Assembly (NCBI GenBank): GCA_031257385.1
Contig: JAIROT010000037.1
Span: forward strand, 1-43,684
Direction: 5' to 3'
From: Treponema sp.
Lineage (GTDB): Bacteria > Spirochaetota > Spirochaetia > Treponematales > Breznakiellaceae
DNA length: 43,684 nt
Positions 34,603 to 43,684 of this stretch are shown piece by piece; the first letter of the stretch is position 1, and each line of letters opens with the position of its first letter. The notes beneath the pieces are model-generated. The model did no database searches, had not been told where the DNA came from, and saw nothing but the letters and a program-made list of their open reading frames with translations. The position numbers were made by a program, and so were the translations under genes.

Positions 34603-34749
34603 CCAGCAGTCTGTTGCACTTGTAGGTTTTTGCGCCACTTCGTGCCGCAAAAACCACGATTAATGGGCTGCTTTGGCAGTTTGCAGGGTAAAAAATCGCC
34701 TTGCAGGCGATTTTGGAGGTTTTATGCGCGAAGCGCAACAAACTGCTGG
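34603..34749 (+). repeat. Multibranched palindromic element, copy A (transketolase leader)
   Basis: Outer arms CCAGCAGTCTGTTGC / GCAACAAACTGCTGG (14/15 paired) enclose GGTTTTTGCG..CGCAAAAACC, CTGC-TTTG-GCAG, AAAATCGCC-TTGCA-GGCGATTTT and GCGC-GAA-GCGC. Confidence 0.88.
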
Positions 34750-34764
34750 AAAAGGATTGAAAAT

Positions 34765-35574
34765 ATGAAAGAAACGTCATATAAAACAAGGGCAAATGAA
34801 ATACGCCGAAAGATTGTCGCCATGATAACCAATGCCGGGGGAGGGCATTTGGGGTCTTCCCTTTCGGAGGCCGATATTCTGGCGGTGCTTTTTTTCCATA
34901 CCCTTAACTTCACCCCGGAAAACAGAACCGACCCGAACCGCGATCGTTTCGTCCTCAGCAAAGGCCACGCATCGGAGGGTCTTTACGCGGCCCTGGCGGA
35001 AGTGGGCTTTATTCCCCGGGACTGGCTCGACAGCTATCTGACCCACGATTGTCCCCTGAGCATACATCCCACGAACCATGTGCCGGGGGTTGAGGTATGT
35101 ACCGGGGCGCTGGGGCATGGTTTTTCCGTGGCCGTCGGCATGGCCCTGGGTGCGCGGAAAACAGGGCGTTCTTACCGGGTTTTCACCCTTTCCGGAGACG
35201 GGGAACTTGAGGAAGGCGCCAACTGGGAGGCGCTTATGTCGGCTTCCTACTACAAATTGGGCAATCTGACCTTCATTGTTGACGCTAACGGGCTCCAGCT
35301 CGCGGACTTTGTAGCAAACACCATGGAAATCAGGCCCCTCAAAGAAAAACTCCTCGCCTTCGGCATGGACGTTCATGAGCTTGACGGCCACGATACGGAG
35401 GCTATGGCCGTTCTTTTCGATTCCCTGGATTATAGCGGGGATAAGCCCCACGCAGTGATTGCCCATACCACAAAAGGCAAAGGGGTTTCTTTTATGGAAA
35501 ACCGGCCTGAGTGGCATCATACCATCCCGACTCCTGAACAGGGGCGGCTTGCGTTGGAGGAATTGGCAGTATGA
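34765..35574 (+). CDS. Transketolase, N-terminal subunit
   Basis: IVAMITNAGGGHLGSSLSEADILAVLFF; SKGHASEGLYAALAEVG; GALGHGFSVAVGMALGAR; SGDGELEEGANWEA. Confidence 0.95.
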   Translation: MKETSYKTRANEIRRKIVAMITNAGGGHLGSSLSEADILAVLFFHTLNFTPENRTDPNRDRFVLSKGHASEGLYAALAEVGFIPRDWLDSYLTHDCPLSIHPTNHVPGVEVCTGALGHGFSVAVGMALGARKTGRSYRVFTLSGDGELEEGANWEALMSASYYKLGNLTFIVDANGLQLADFVANTMEIRPLKEKLLAFGMDVHELDGHDTEAMAVLFDSLDYSGDKPHAVIAHTTKGKGVSFMENRPEWHHTIPTPEQGRLALEELAV

Positions 35575-36545
35575 CAACGGCAGTTATGGAAAAAATCGGC
35601 GTGCAGGTTGAGGATCTCAGGGACGCGCAGGTAAATACCTACATCGATCTGGTCGGACGGGGGGCGGACATCATTTATCTGGTAAGCGATTCGGTGAGCA
35701 CCAGCCGGATAAAGCCCTTCAAAGAACTATTTCCCGGCCGGCTCGTAAATACCGGTATCGCGGAGCAGAACCTGATGGGCATTGCCGCGGGACTGGCTAA
35801 CAGCGGGGTCATACCCGTCACGGGCAACGCCGCGCCGTTCCTGATTTCCCGTTCCAACGAACAGCTTAAAGTGGACATTTCCTATTCAAACAGTAACGTA
35901 AAAGTGAACGGTATGCATCCCGGTTTCAGTTACGGGACAGACGGAATCACCCACCACGAGGTGAACGATATCTGTTTTATCCGCGGTATGCCCAACTTCG
36001 AGATTTACGCCCCCTGTGACCCCAGGGAATGCCGGCAGATGGCGGAATACGCCGTCCTCGAACGGCAGGGGCCGGTATATACGAGCCTTAACTCCGGGAA
36101 ATTTCCCGTCATTACCCCCGATTCGTATACCTTCAATCCGGGTCATCCGGTACAGTTTTCCAAAGGGCGGGATCTGACCGTTGTCGCCCTGGGAACGGCG
36201 GTACACGACGTCCTTAAAGCCGTGGAAAACCTGCGGGGACGGTATGGCTGCGACCTGTTCGCCGTCACCTCGATCCGGCCCTTCGTCCCCGGCGTCCTCC
36301 TCGACTCCATCCGCAAGACCGGCCTTGTGCTGACCGTGGAACAGCACTCAACTCACGGCGGAGTGGGAAGCCTTATCGCCTGTCTGATTGCGGAAAACGG
36401 CCTGGGGGCAAAACTAACGCGCCTGGGCGTTCCGGAAGGCTCTTTCACCAAAAACCGGACAGCCCCGGACAACAAGGCCTTCTTCAAACTGGACCCCGCC
36501 GGCATCACGGAGGCGCTGTATTCCCTGACAGCGGGTACTGCATAG
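35571..36545 (+). CDS. Transketolase, C-terminal subunit
   Basis: LVSDSVSTSRIKPFKELFPGRLVNTGIAEQNLMGIAAGLANSG; VEQHSTHGGVGSLIA. Overlaps the upstream gene. Confidence 0.95.
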   Translation: MTTAVMEKIGVQVEDLRDAQVNTYIDLVGRGADIIYLVSDSVSTSRIKPFKELFPGRLVNTGIAEQNLMGIAAGLANSGVIPVTGNAAPFLISRSNEQLKVDISYSNSNVKVNGMHPGFSYGTDGITHHEVNDICFIRGMPNFEIYAPCDPRECRQMAEYAVLERQGPVYTSLNSGKFPVITPDSYTFNPGHPVQFSKGRDLTVVALGTAVHDVLKAVENLRGRYGCDLFAVTSIRPFVPGVLLDSIRKTGLVLTVEQHSTHGGVGSLIACLIAENGLGAKLTRLGVPEGSFTKNRTAPDNKAFFKLDPAGITEALYSLTAGTA

Positions 36546-36604
36546 TGTCTGTCCGCAAAGCCGCTTGCTTTATAGCCGATGTTACATAGCCGCTATTACA
36601 TAGC

Positions 36605-36668
36605 TTGACAAAATCGTTCCCAAAATAAACAATAATAATTCGAAAGTCTTTGATAGATATCGAAAACA
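36605..36668 (+). promoter_or_regulatory. Promoter region of the deoR-type regulator with TTCGAA/ATCGAA boxes 20 bp apart
   Basis: TTGACA (36605-36610); TTCGAAAG (36639-36646) and ATCGAAAAC (36659-36667), CG to CG exactly 20 bp. Confidence 0.5.
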
Positions 36669-36687
36669 AGAAAAGGAACCGGAATCC

Positions 36688-37452
36688 ATGTTTCAGGAGC
36701 AGCGACGGGAAAAGATAATTGAACTGCTTCGGGAAAACGGCAGCTGCCGGGTTAAGGAATTAAAGCAGATTTTTCAGGTTTCGGAGCCGACCATACGCCA
36801 GGATCTGGAAGCCATGGAGCAGTCGGGCCTCATCATCCGCCAGCACGGCGGCGCCTTCATCAGTAATTATTCGTCTTTTGCCTCAGGGATTCAGCTTGAG
36901 CGCCATATCAATATGGAAAAGAAAGCTCTCATTGGGGAGAAAGCGGCGGCTTTGGTTAATTCAGGAGACAGCGTTATCCTCGATTCGGGCACCACTGTCA
37001 CGGAGATGATCAAGCACCTGCTGGGCAAAAAAGATCTTAAAGTAGTTACGCCCGCCATCAACATTACGCTGGCCCTGGGCAAGGAGCCGTCCAATCACAT
37101 CGTTATGACCGGGGGCGAATTCAAGGCCCCCACCCTTTCACTCACCGGAGATAACACCGTCCATGTTTTTAAGGACCTGTACGTGGAAAAACTATTTCTG
37201 GCGGCCGGAGGTTTTTCCCTCCAGGCGGGTCTTACCTATCCCAGCTTTAGCGACCTGCCCCTAAAGCGGGCCATGATCAGCTCGGCGCGGACGGTTTACC
37301 TTCTGGTGGATTCGGGCAAACTTGAAAAAATTCTATTTGCCTCTCTGGGCTGCCTTGATAAAATCAACTATCTGATAACCGACGCGGGCGTCACCGAGGA
37401 TTACATAAAAAAACTTTTAGGGCTTAACATCAAAACGATAGTATGCGCGTAG
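36688..37452 (+). CDS. DeoR-family transcriptional regulator
   Basis: ERREKIIELLRENGSCRVKELKQIFQVSEPTIRQDLEAMEQSGLIIRQHGGA HTH; sugar-phosphate sensor domain ILDSGTTVTEMIKHL. Confidence 0.95.
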   Translation: MFQEQRREKIIELLRENGSCRVKELKQIFQVSEPTIRQDLEAMEQSGLIIRQHGGAFISNYSSFASGIQLERHINMEKKALIGEKAAALVNSGDSVILDSGTTVTEMIKHLLGKKDLKVVTPAINITLALGKEPSNHIVMTGGEFKAPTLSLTGDNTVHVFKDLYVEKLFLAAGGFSLQAGLTYPSFSDLPLKRAMISSARTVYLLVDSGKLEKILFASLGCLDKINYLITDAGVTEDYIKKLLGLNIKTIVCA

Positions 37453-37573
37453 CAACGCGTGGACTTTTCCCCGGTACATTTGCCCGGTATAATTCCGGTG
37501 GATTGAGCGCTCGCGCCGGAGCTTCTCTTTAACCCCTAACTCCGTTCATGCCGTATGCCCGCAACTCTCCCCT

Positions 37574-38965
37574 TTAAGATGAAACAGGCTCAAGCTGCGC
37601 CTGGAAATGACGCAGAATGGGCGGTTCCCAAATTATACGGTAACCCCGCTTGATCTGTTTTGCCCGCGCCTGTATTTCAATCAGGGCCTCCGCTATAATG
37701 TCCAGATGCGCCTGTGTATAAACCCGGCGCGGAATCGCCAGCCGCGTAAACTCAAAGTCCGCGCGCAACTGTTCGCCGGTGTCAGGGTCGTTGCCCAGCA
37801 TATAGCTTCCGATGTCGCAGCTCCGAATTCCCGCCTCTTTGTACAGCTCTATCGCAAGCGTCTGTCCGGGGTATTCATTGTACGGTATCTGCGGGAACAT
37901 GACCGCCGCATCCACAAACACACCGTGGCCCCCTACCGGCGACTGGTAGGCTATACCCGCGTCATCCAGTCTGCTTGCAAGGTATTCCATCTGTCCAACG
38001 CGGTAGCGCAGGTAGTTCTCATCAATGCCTTCATACAAGCCAATAGCCAATGCTTCGAGGTCTCTCCCGCTTAATCCGCCGTAGGTGTAAAAACCTTCAT
38101 AGCTGATGCAGTTGGCTTTTATCTTGAGAATCAACGGGGAATTCGCGTCCTTTACGCCGATGAGCCCCCCCATATTGACAATCGTATCCTTTTTCGCGCT
38201 CATCGTAAACATATCGGCATAACCGAACATTTCGCGGATAATATCCTTAACCGGTACGTCCCTGTAACCATGTTCATCTCTCTTTATGAAATAGGCGTTT
38301 TCCGCATAACGGGCGGCGTCAATATCCAGCGGAATACCGTATTTTTTGCATATAGCCGATACTTCCCGCATGTTTTGCATTGAAACCGGCTGTCCGCCTG
38401 CCGAGTTGTTCGTTATGGTCATCACCACAAGGCCGATATTTTCTTTTCCGTGTTCACTGATAATCTTTTCCAGCCGCTCAACGTCCATGTTGCCTTTGAA
38501 TGGTACGCGGAGAGAGGTATCCTTCGCCGTTTTTACAACGCAGTCTATTGCGTGCGCTCCCGCGATTTCGACATGGGCGCGGGTAGTATCGAAGAACATA
38601 TTGGAAACGGCGAATTTACCTTTGCACAGGAACAGCGGCATCATTACCTTTTCAGCGGCCCTGCCCTGGTGTACCGGCTGAATATACCCATAATTGAAAA
38701 TATCCCTCCCGGCGTCTATCAGTTTATAGTAGCTTGAAGCGCCCGCGTATGATTCGTCCCCCCGCATGATCCCCGCCCATTGTTCCAGACTCATCGCATT
38801 GGTCCCCGAATCGGTAAGTAAGTCTATGTAACAATCCTCACTCTTCAGGCCAAACAGGTTGTACTTTGCCCCGGCGATTTTTTGTTCCCGTTCTTCACGG
38901 GTAAGCATTCGAAGCGGCTCCACAGATTTTATACGGAACGGCTCAGGAATATACTTAACGGCCAT
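37574..38965 (-). CDS. tnaA: Tryptophanase (tryptophanase/tyrosine phenol-lyase family)
   Basis: [54 protein letters not shown] and [11 protein letters not shown] residues are tryptophanase-like rather than TPL-like. Confidence 0.87.
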   Translation of the reverse strand: MAVKYIPEPFRIKSVEPLRMLTREEREQKIAGAKYNLFGLKSEDCYIDLLTDSGTNAMSLEQWAGIMRGDESYAGASSYYKLIDAGRDIFNYGYIQPVHQGRAAEKVMMPLFLCKGKFAVSNMFFDTTRAHVEIAGAHAIDCVVKTAKDTSLRVPFKGNMDVERLEKIISEHGKENIGLVVMTITNNSAGGQPVSMQNMREVSAICKKYGIPLDIDAARYAENAYFIKRDEHGYRDVPVKDIIREMFGYADMFTMSAKKDTIVNMGGLIGVKDANSPLILKIKANCISYEGFYTYGGLSGRDLEALAIGLYEGIDENYLRYRVGQMEYLASRLDDAGIAYQSPVGGHGVFVDAAVMFPQIPYNEYPGQTLAIELYKEAGIRSCDIGSYMLGNDPDTGEQLRADFEFTRLAIPRRVYTQAHLDIIAEALIEIQARAKQIKRGYRIIWEPPILRHFQAQLEPVSS

Positions 38966-39039
38966 AACTCATTATCTCCTTTTCCGTCATGATTCTCGGC
39001 ATAATAGATAAAGTACTATGCTTTCAAACTGATACTATA

Positions 39040-39070
39040 ATTGATATCAATTTATATTATTGATACCAAT
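39040..39070. promoter_or_regulatory. Operator-like pair upstream of tnaA
   Basis: ATTGATATCAAT (39040-39051) and ATTGATACCAAT (39059-39070), palindromes 19 bp apart. Confidence 0.5.
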
Positions 39071-39129
39071 TATGCATTTAGATTAGTACGGTTATTTCCA
39101 AAAGTCAAGCAAATTTTTTAAAAATCTCA

Positions 39130-39178
39130 TTAAGGAAGCACTGATTTATTCAATCGAGAATAAATCAGTGCTACTTTA
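39130..39178. repeat. Copy 2 (intact) of 49-bp palindromic repeat
   Basis: TTAAGGAAGCACTGATTTATTC-AATCGA-GAATAAATCAGTGCTACTTTAA: perfect inner 15-bp arms, 20/22 over full arms. Confidence 0.92.
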
Positions 39179-39289
39179 AGGCGCATCCGGCGCTTGCCGA
39201 ACCGGGCTTTCCGGACTCCGCTTCGTTCCGGCCCCGGCGTTCCGCGCCGGGGTATTCAAGCCCCAACGAATAAGTTATTCTAAATATAT

Positions 39290-40042
39290 ATGAATGGATT
39301 TTGCCCGCCGGAACCTTTGTTACGCCGCTTTTTCGTGATTTTCGGCCTGTGTTTGATTTTTTTACCGCTGTTTTCCTGCGCGTCCCGAATTAACGGCGCC
39401 CTTGGGGAGGGCGGCCGGGCGGACCTGCTTGTCAGCGCTTCCCTGCAGCCGCGGACGATGGCGCTGATCCGGTCCCTGTCCGCAGTTGCCGGTTCAGCTT
39501 CGGCGGATGGGCCTATACTCAATGGGCCGGCTCTTGCCCGCTCCATGTCCGCCGCGCCGGGCGTTGAGTCGGTTTCATTCAGCAACACCGCCCCGGCGGC
39601 TGTTGAAGGGCCGGTCCGAATCGCCAAAATCAGCGATTTTCTTGCCGTCGCGGACGGCAGGACCGGCGGCGGTTTTATCGGCTTTGAGCAGGGCGTCTCA
39701 GGCGGGCGCTGTACCATCAAGCTGAGCCTCGATTCAGGCCCCCGGCTCCTTTCCCTCATTTCACCTGAAATCGCCGACTATCTTTCCGTCCTTATGGCCC
39801 CCCTGGCAACCGGCGAAGCCCTGGGCAAAGCCGAATACCTGGCCTTGGTAAGCAGCGTATACGGCAGGGGTATTGCCGACGAAATCTCCCAGTCTTCAAT
39901 CCGCGCCTCAATCGAATTTCCCGGCCCGGTGCAGAGCGTCAAGGGCGGAATTTTTTCCGGCCGCCGCGCCGATTTTACCATCCCTCTGCCGGACATCCTT
40001 GTTCTGGAAAGCCCCCTGAGCTACGAGGTAATATGGAGATAG
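39290..40042 (+). CDS. Hypothetical lipoprotein
   Basis: Hydrophobic N-terminus with lipobox LPLFSC; long open frame with no recognised domain. Confidence 0.7.
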   Translation: MNGFCPPEPLLRRFFVIFGLCLIFLPLFSCASRINGALGEGGRADLLVSASLQPRTMALIRSLSAVAGSASADGPILNGPALARSMSAAPGVESVSFSNTAPAAVEGPVRIAKISDFLAVADGRTGGGFIGFEQGVSGGRCTIKLSLDSGPRLLSLISPEIADYLSVLMAPLATGEALGKAEYLALVSSVYGRGIADEISQSSIRASIEFPGPVQSVKGGIFSGRRADFTIPLPDILVLESPLSYEVIWR

Positions 40043-40129
40043 TACCTTATAATCACAGGCGGAATTAAAAGGACGTTGAGGATAAGCCCTTCCCGCTTTA
40101 TATTATGCCGGATGAAATGTTGTACAGGC

Positions 40130-40196
40130 AGAGCCCGTTGCAAAACCTGGTTGGTTTTGCGCCGGCCCTGCTCATTCGAAAGTCTGGTTTATTACC
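40130..40196. repeat. Hairpin plus dispersed ATTCGAAAGTCTGGTTTATTACCCC module
   Basis: GCAGAGCC..GCAAAACC-TGGTT-GGTTTTGC..GGCCCTGC stem, then ATTCGAAAGTCTGGTTTATTACCCC, which recurs inverted at ~1890-1915. Confidence 0.7.
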
Positions 40197-40238
40197 CCCG
40201 CTACTATTACCGAAAGTTCAGGTTCCTTTTTTCCGATA

Positions 40239-41684
40239 ATGACGATAGGGATCCGTATGGAAAAAAACAGGGACGAAAAAGCCGGTAAAACTCAAGAAAA
40301 TATGAACCGTCAGGAAGTGTTGTTCGGGGATAGAAACGACGGGAAACTGATAGTTTCTTTCTCGGAAAATGACCTTGAGCTGCGGGCGGATTTTATCCCG
40401 CCGGCGGGCGGCGGGCGCTTCCTGAGCGCCAATAACGTGGGGGCGATTCTCCAAAGGCTCAACATTGTTTACGGCATACGCTGGAATACCATACAGGAAG
40501 CGCTCGAAGCGTGCAGCCGGGATCACCGGCAGATAAAGGACGTGCTTGTCGCTGCCGGTGATCCGCCGATAAACGAAGTAACCGAATATTTTGAGATCAA
40601 CCCCCTGCTCACCCAGAGCGGCTGGACCGCGGATGACCGGGGCCGTGTCGATTACCGCAGCCGCTCGCCCTTCATTATCGTAAAAAAAGGCCAGGCCCTG
40701 GCAAAGCTGCGGCCCCGAAGGGAGGGCAAAGAGGGGAGAAACGTGCACGATGCGGTCATCCCCTTCGAGGTGGTTCGTACCGAGGGGTTGAGCGGAGGGG
40801 ACAACACCCGTACCGAAGGCAGCCTTATCCTTTCGGAGATCAACGGTCAACTGGTAGAGAGCAAAAAAGTCCTCAGTGTACAGGAAACCCTGGTTATAAA
40901 GGGCGCTGTGGATTACGCCACCGGTAATATCGTTTTCCCCGGAGACGTGATGATTGAGGGGCCTGTTTCCGACGGTTTCAAGATATACTCCGGCGGCTCG
41001 GTAACTATCAAGCAGACTTTTGACGTTACCGAGGCGGTTACCAAGGGAGACCTGGCCGTGGCCGGAGGTATTATCGGCCGGGGCGCGGCGCTGCTCAAAG
41101 TCGGCGGCGGCATCAGGACGAAGTTTATCGAGAACTGCCGGGCCGCGGCGCGGAAGGCTATTTTCGTGGATTCGGAGATCATCAATTCGAGCGTGTTCAC
41201 TCTGGAACACATTGAAATGGGCGATAGGGGCATGATTCTGGGCGGTGACATCTACGCGGTACACGGCATCAAAACCGGCGGCATCGGCAAAAAAGCCGGC
41301 AAGTCCACCCATATCCACTGCGGCATCGACTTTACCGCCCAGCAGGAAAAAGAAAAGAACAACAACCGCCTCCGCATCCTGGCGGCGAAACTGGACAAAG
41401 TCCGTGAACTGCTGGCCGCCGGAGCCGAAGGGGAAAAGCGGTCAAAAATCGAAGAACTCCTGCGCCGGCTTGAGGAAGAACAGCAAAACGCCTCCGCGCG
41501 GGTTACCACGCTTCTGGATCATATCAACACCGATGAAAACGCAGTGGTTGAGGTTTCGGGAGAGATACGGCCCGGTACCCTCATCGAAATATGCCAGATA
41601 GCCCTCTTTGTGGCCGAGCCGCTCCGTAAAGTCCGTATCCGGCTGGACAAGGCCGGCGGCAAACTGGTCTCCGGGCCGCTGTAA
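40239..41684 (+). CDS. FapA/DUF342-family protein
   Basis: SPFIIVKKGQALAKLRPRREGKEGRNVHDAVIPFE; VDYATGNIVFPGDVMIEGPVSDGFKIYSGGSVTI; DSEIINSSVFTLEHIEMGDRGMILGGDIYAVHGI beta-helix repeats. Confidence 0.88.
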   Translation: MTIGIRMEKNRDEKAGKTQENMNRQEVLFGDRNDGKLIVSFSENDLELRADFIPPAGGGRFLSANNVGAILQRLNIVYGIRWNTIQEALEACSRDHRQIKDVLVAAGDPPINEVTEYFEINPLLTQSGWTADDRGRVDYRSRSPFIIVKKGQALAKLRPRREGKEGRNVHDAVIPFEVVRTEGLSGGDNTRTEGSLILSEINGQLVESKKVLSVQETLVIKGAVDYATGNIVFPGDVMIEGPVSDGFKIYSGGSVTIKQTFDVTEAVTKGDLAVAGGIIGRGAALLKVGGGIRTKFIENCRAAARKAIFVDSEIINSSVFTLEHIEMGDRGMILGGDIYAVHGIKTGGIGKKAGKSTHIHCGIDFTAQQEKEKNNNRLRILAAKLDKVRELLAAGAEGEKRSKIEELLRRLEEEQQNASARVTTLLDHINTDENAVVEVSGEIRPGTLIEICQIALFVAEPLRKVRIRLDKAGGKLVSGPL

Positions 41685-41734
41685 CCGCAAAGGCGAAACC
41701 GCGCCCTGATGTGTGCCTAACAGCCGTTGTTTTA

Positions 41735-41769
41735 ATGAGCCCCGCGGCTTGCCGCGCGGAGGCTCATTC
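41735..41769 (-). repeat. Palindromic repeat/terminator-like hairpin at the convergent gene ends
   Basis: AATGAGCCCCGCGGCTTGCCGCGCGGAGGCTCATT. Overlaps the stop codon of the MCP gene; related copy inverted at 1863-1895. Confidence 0.7.
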
Positions 41770-43684
41770 CACTTTGAACTTTGACACCTCTTTCACCAGT
41801 ACGTCAATGCTTTCTTTATTCTCCCCGCTGATGGTATTGACCCGGTTTACCGCCACATTAATCTGATCCGCCCCGGTGGCCATCTCGTTCATTCCGTTGG
41901 TGATCTCCTGGGTTGCCAGTTCCAGATTCTTGCTTTCCTGAATGACTTGCCTGCTCCCCTCAAGCATCTCCGCGGAACCGGCTTTGACATTTTGGGTCAC
42001 ATCATTCAATTGCCCTACTGCCTCCAGAATTTGCTTGCCTCCCTCTCCCTGTTCCTCCATGGCGTTGCGGATGTTTTCTTCCTGCTCCGATACGGTCCTG
42101 ACTCCGCCATCTATGGCTTCAAACTTGTTGAGTACGCTTTCGGTAGACTTGGTTATTTTGTCGATGGAATCCGTGATCTTCTTGAGCACTGTGGAAATGG
42201 TCTTGGACTGCTCACCGGAATTTTCCGCCAGTTTACGGATCTCGTCGGCCACCACGGCAAAGCCCTTGCCCGCTTCCCCGGCGTGGGCCGCTTCAATCGC
42301 CGCGTTCATGGAGAGGAGGTTCGTCTGACTGGCAATGTTTTGCATCACCGCGTTGATCTCTAAAAGCCCCTCGGATTCCCGGGCGATCTCCTGAATATCC
42401 GCCGCTACTCCCTGCAGGCCGGAACGGCCTACTTCGGAGGCTTCTATCAGTTCTTTAACGTTGCCTGAGTTTTTTACCAGGGTTTGGGTAACGGATTGGA
42501 CATTGGCGATCATCTCCTCAATGGCCGATGAAGACCGGGAGACGCTTTCGCTCTGGCGGTCCACATGGCCTTTAAGTTTATCGATGTTTACGGTGATCTG
42601 TTCCATAGTCGCGTTGGTTTCCGTTACCGACGCGGACTGGTTAAGCACCCGGCCTTTGATGCTCTGAATATTTGCGGTTATTTCGTTAATCGCGGCGGCG
42701 GTTTCGGTCATATTGCTGGCCAGATCGTTCCCGATGTCAAAAAGCCTAACGGCCTGATTCTTGATGGTCATCACGAGATTTTTAATCTTGTCCAGGGTTC
42801 CGTTAAAGACCACGGCCATATCTCCGATTTCGTCTTTGCGGTGTATGTCCAGTTGGCGGGTCAAATCCCCTTCTCCCACAGCGGTAAAAATTTTCATCAT
42901 ATATTTGAGGGGATTGCTGATGGAACGGGCAATGATAAAGGCCGCGGCCCCTATAACCAGGAGCATGATCACGCTTATGATAATACTCAGGCGGAGCATC
43001 CGCAGCACCGGCGCGTTGACGACATCGTGGGGTATCGCAATTGCCAGCGCCCAGGGGGTGGCCGTTTTTCCCGCCTGAAGCGGGGTGGAGAAGATGTCAT
43101 ACCGCTCTTCATCGCCGTCAACGGAGGCAACCGTTGAGAAGGTCATGGGGGCGCCCGACTGTACGGCCCGCATCAAATCCGGCAATTTGTCCCCCGCCAT
43201 GTCCGTTTCGGTCTCCCTCATGGATTTCCCGAGCCGGGAAGGGTCGAAATGGCCCGCCACAATCCCCCCGTTGCTGAAAACCGCGGCGAAGCTGCCTTCG
43301 TAGGGCCTGATGGCCGCCACGTTTTCCTGAATCCTGGACAGCGCGATATCGACACCCGCGACCCCGATGACCCGGCCGTTTTCTTTTATCGGAACCGCCA
43401 GGGAGGTAATCAGGGTAGTGGCCCCGTCGACATTGTAAAAATAGGGCTCCACAATGGTTTCTTCCCCGGTTCTCCGGGGAATGAGGTAATAACTCCCTGT
43501 GTTGACGTCCTCATAATCCTCCAGCGCCGCCAGGGAGACCCCCCCGGCGGTCCGGACCCAATAGGGAGTGAACCGGCCGGTAGCGTCCGTCCCTTCGGTA
43601 TTGGCATAGAGGGCGTCCAGACCGTCCAGGGCGTTTGGTTCCCAGCATGCCCAGACAGCGGCCATTTCCGGGTTTTCCTCGGCC
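41764..43684 (-). CDS. Methyl-accepting chemotaxis protein with dCache-like sensor, N-terminus cut by window edge
   Basis: [42 protein letters not shown] signalling hairpin; HAMP after TM; Cache-like [11 protein letters not shown]. Confidence 0.95.
   Translation of the reverse strand, partial: AEENPEMAAVWACWEPNALDGLDALYANTEGTDATGRFTPYWVRTAGGVSLAALEDYEDVNTGSYYLIPRRTGEETIVEPYFYNVDGATTLITSLAVPIKENGRVIGVAGVDIALSRIQENVAAIRPYEGSFAAVFSNGGIVAGHFDPSRLGKSMRETETDMAGDKLPDLMRAVQSGAPMTFSTVASVDGDEERYDIFSTPLQAGKTATPWALAIAIPHDVVNAPVLRMLRLSIIISVIMLLVIGAAAFIIARSISNPLKYMMKIFTAVGEGDLTRQLDIHRKDEIGDMAVVFNGTLDKIKNLVMTIKNQAVRLFDIGNDLASNMTETAAAINEITANIQSIKGRVLNQSASVTETNATMEQITVNIDKLKGHVDRQSESVSRSSSAIEEMIANVQSVTQTLVKNSGNVKELIEASEVGRSGLQGVAADIQEIARESEGLLEINAVMQNIASQTNLLSMNAAIEAAHAGEAGKGFAVVADEIRKLAENSGEQSKTISTVLKKITDSIDKITKSTESVLNKFEAIDGGVRTVSEQEENIRNAMEEQGEGGKQILEAVGQLNDVTQNVKAGSAEMLEGSRQVIQESKNLELATQEITNGMNEMATGADQINVAVNRVNTISGENKESIDVLVKEVSKFKVE

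Noticed and set aside
37574-38965. Tyrosine phenol-lyase assignment
   Set aside because: Positions that distinguish the two enzymes (FFDTT and [10 protein letters not shown]) look tryptophanase-like, so tnaA was preferred.

Overview
The window looks like chromosomal DNA from a spirochaete, probably Treponema-like. That is an inference from gene content, including a PUR-domain protein resembling Borrelia BpuR; no taxonomic search was possible. Most of it is dense ordinary coding sequence: an oxidoreductase, NifU/NifS, phosphoglucomutase/phosphomannomutase, RNase Z, ABC transporters, PPDK, TPR proteins, Dtd, a sugar ABC operon with isomerase, kinase, split transketolase and DeoR regulator, tryptophanase, a FapA-like protein and a methyl-accepting chemotaxis protein. 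The signals that stand out are: (1) a complete minus-strand TPP riboswitch at the left edge, with promoter, aptamer, antiterminator and terminator, and an unusual 38-nt insertion in the aptamer core; (2) two diverged copies of a multibranched palindromic element (about 34603-34749 + and 25249-25365 -), whose stems differ by compensatory base changes; (3) a DUF2791/BREX-type ATPase next to a large TerB_N/TerB_C-like protein that may carry a degenerate SNF2-like region, apparently co-transcribed with nucleoside-catabolism genes; (4) a PPDK with a histone-H1-like Lys/Ala/Pro tail and a possible internal start; (5) a third, GATC-rich multibranch element inside the sugar operon; (6) pairs of TTCGAA boxes exactly 20 bp apart upstream of both the transketolase and deoR genes; (7) a 49-bp near-perfect palindromic repeat present twice; (8) an apparent 1-nt frameshift in the sugar-binding protein. 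No rRNA, tRNA, CRISPR array or intact transposase was recognised.
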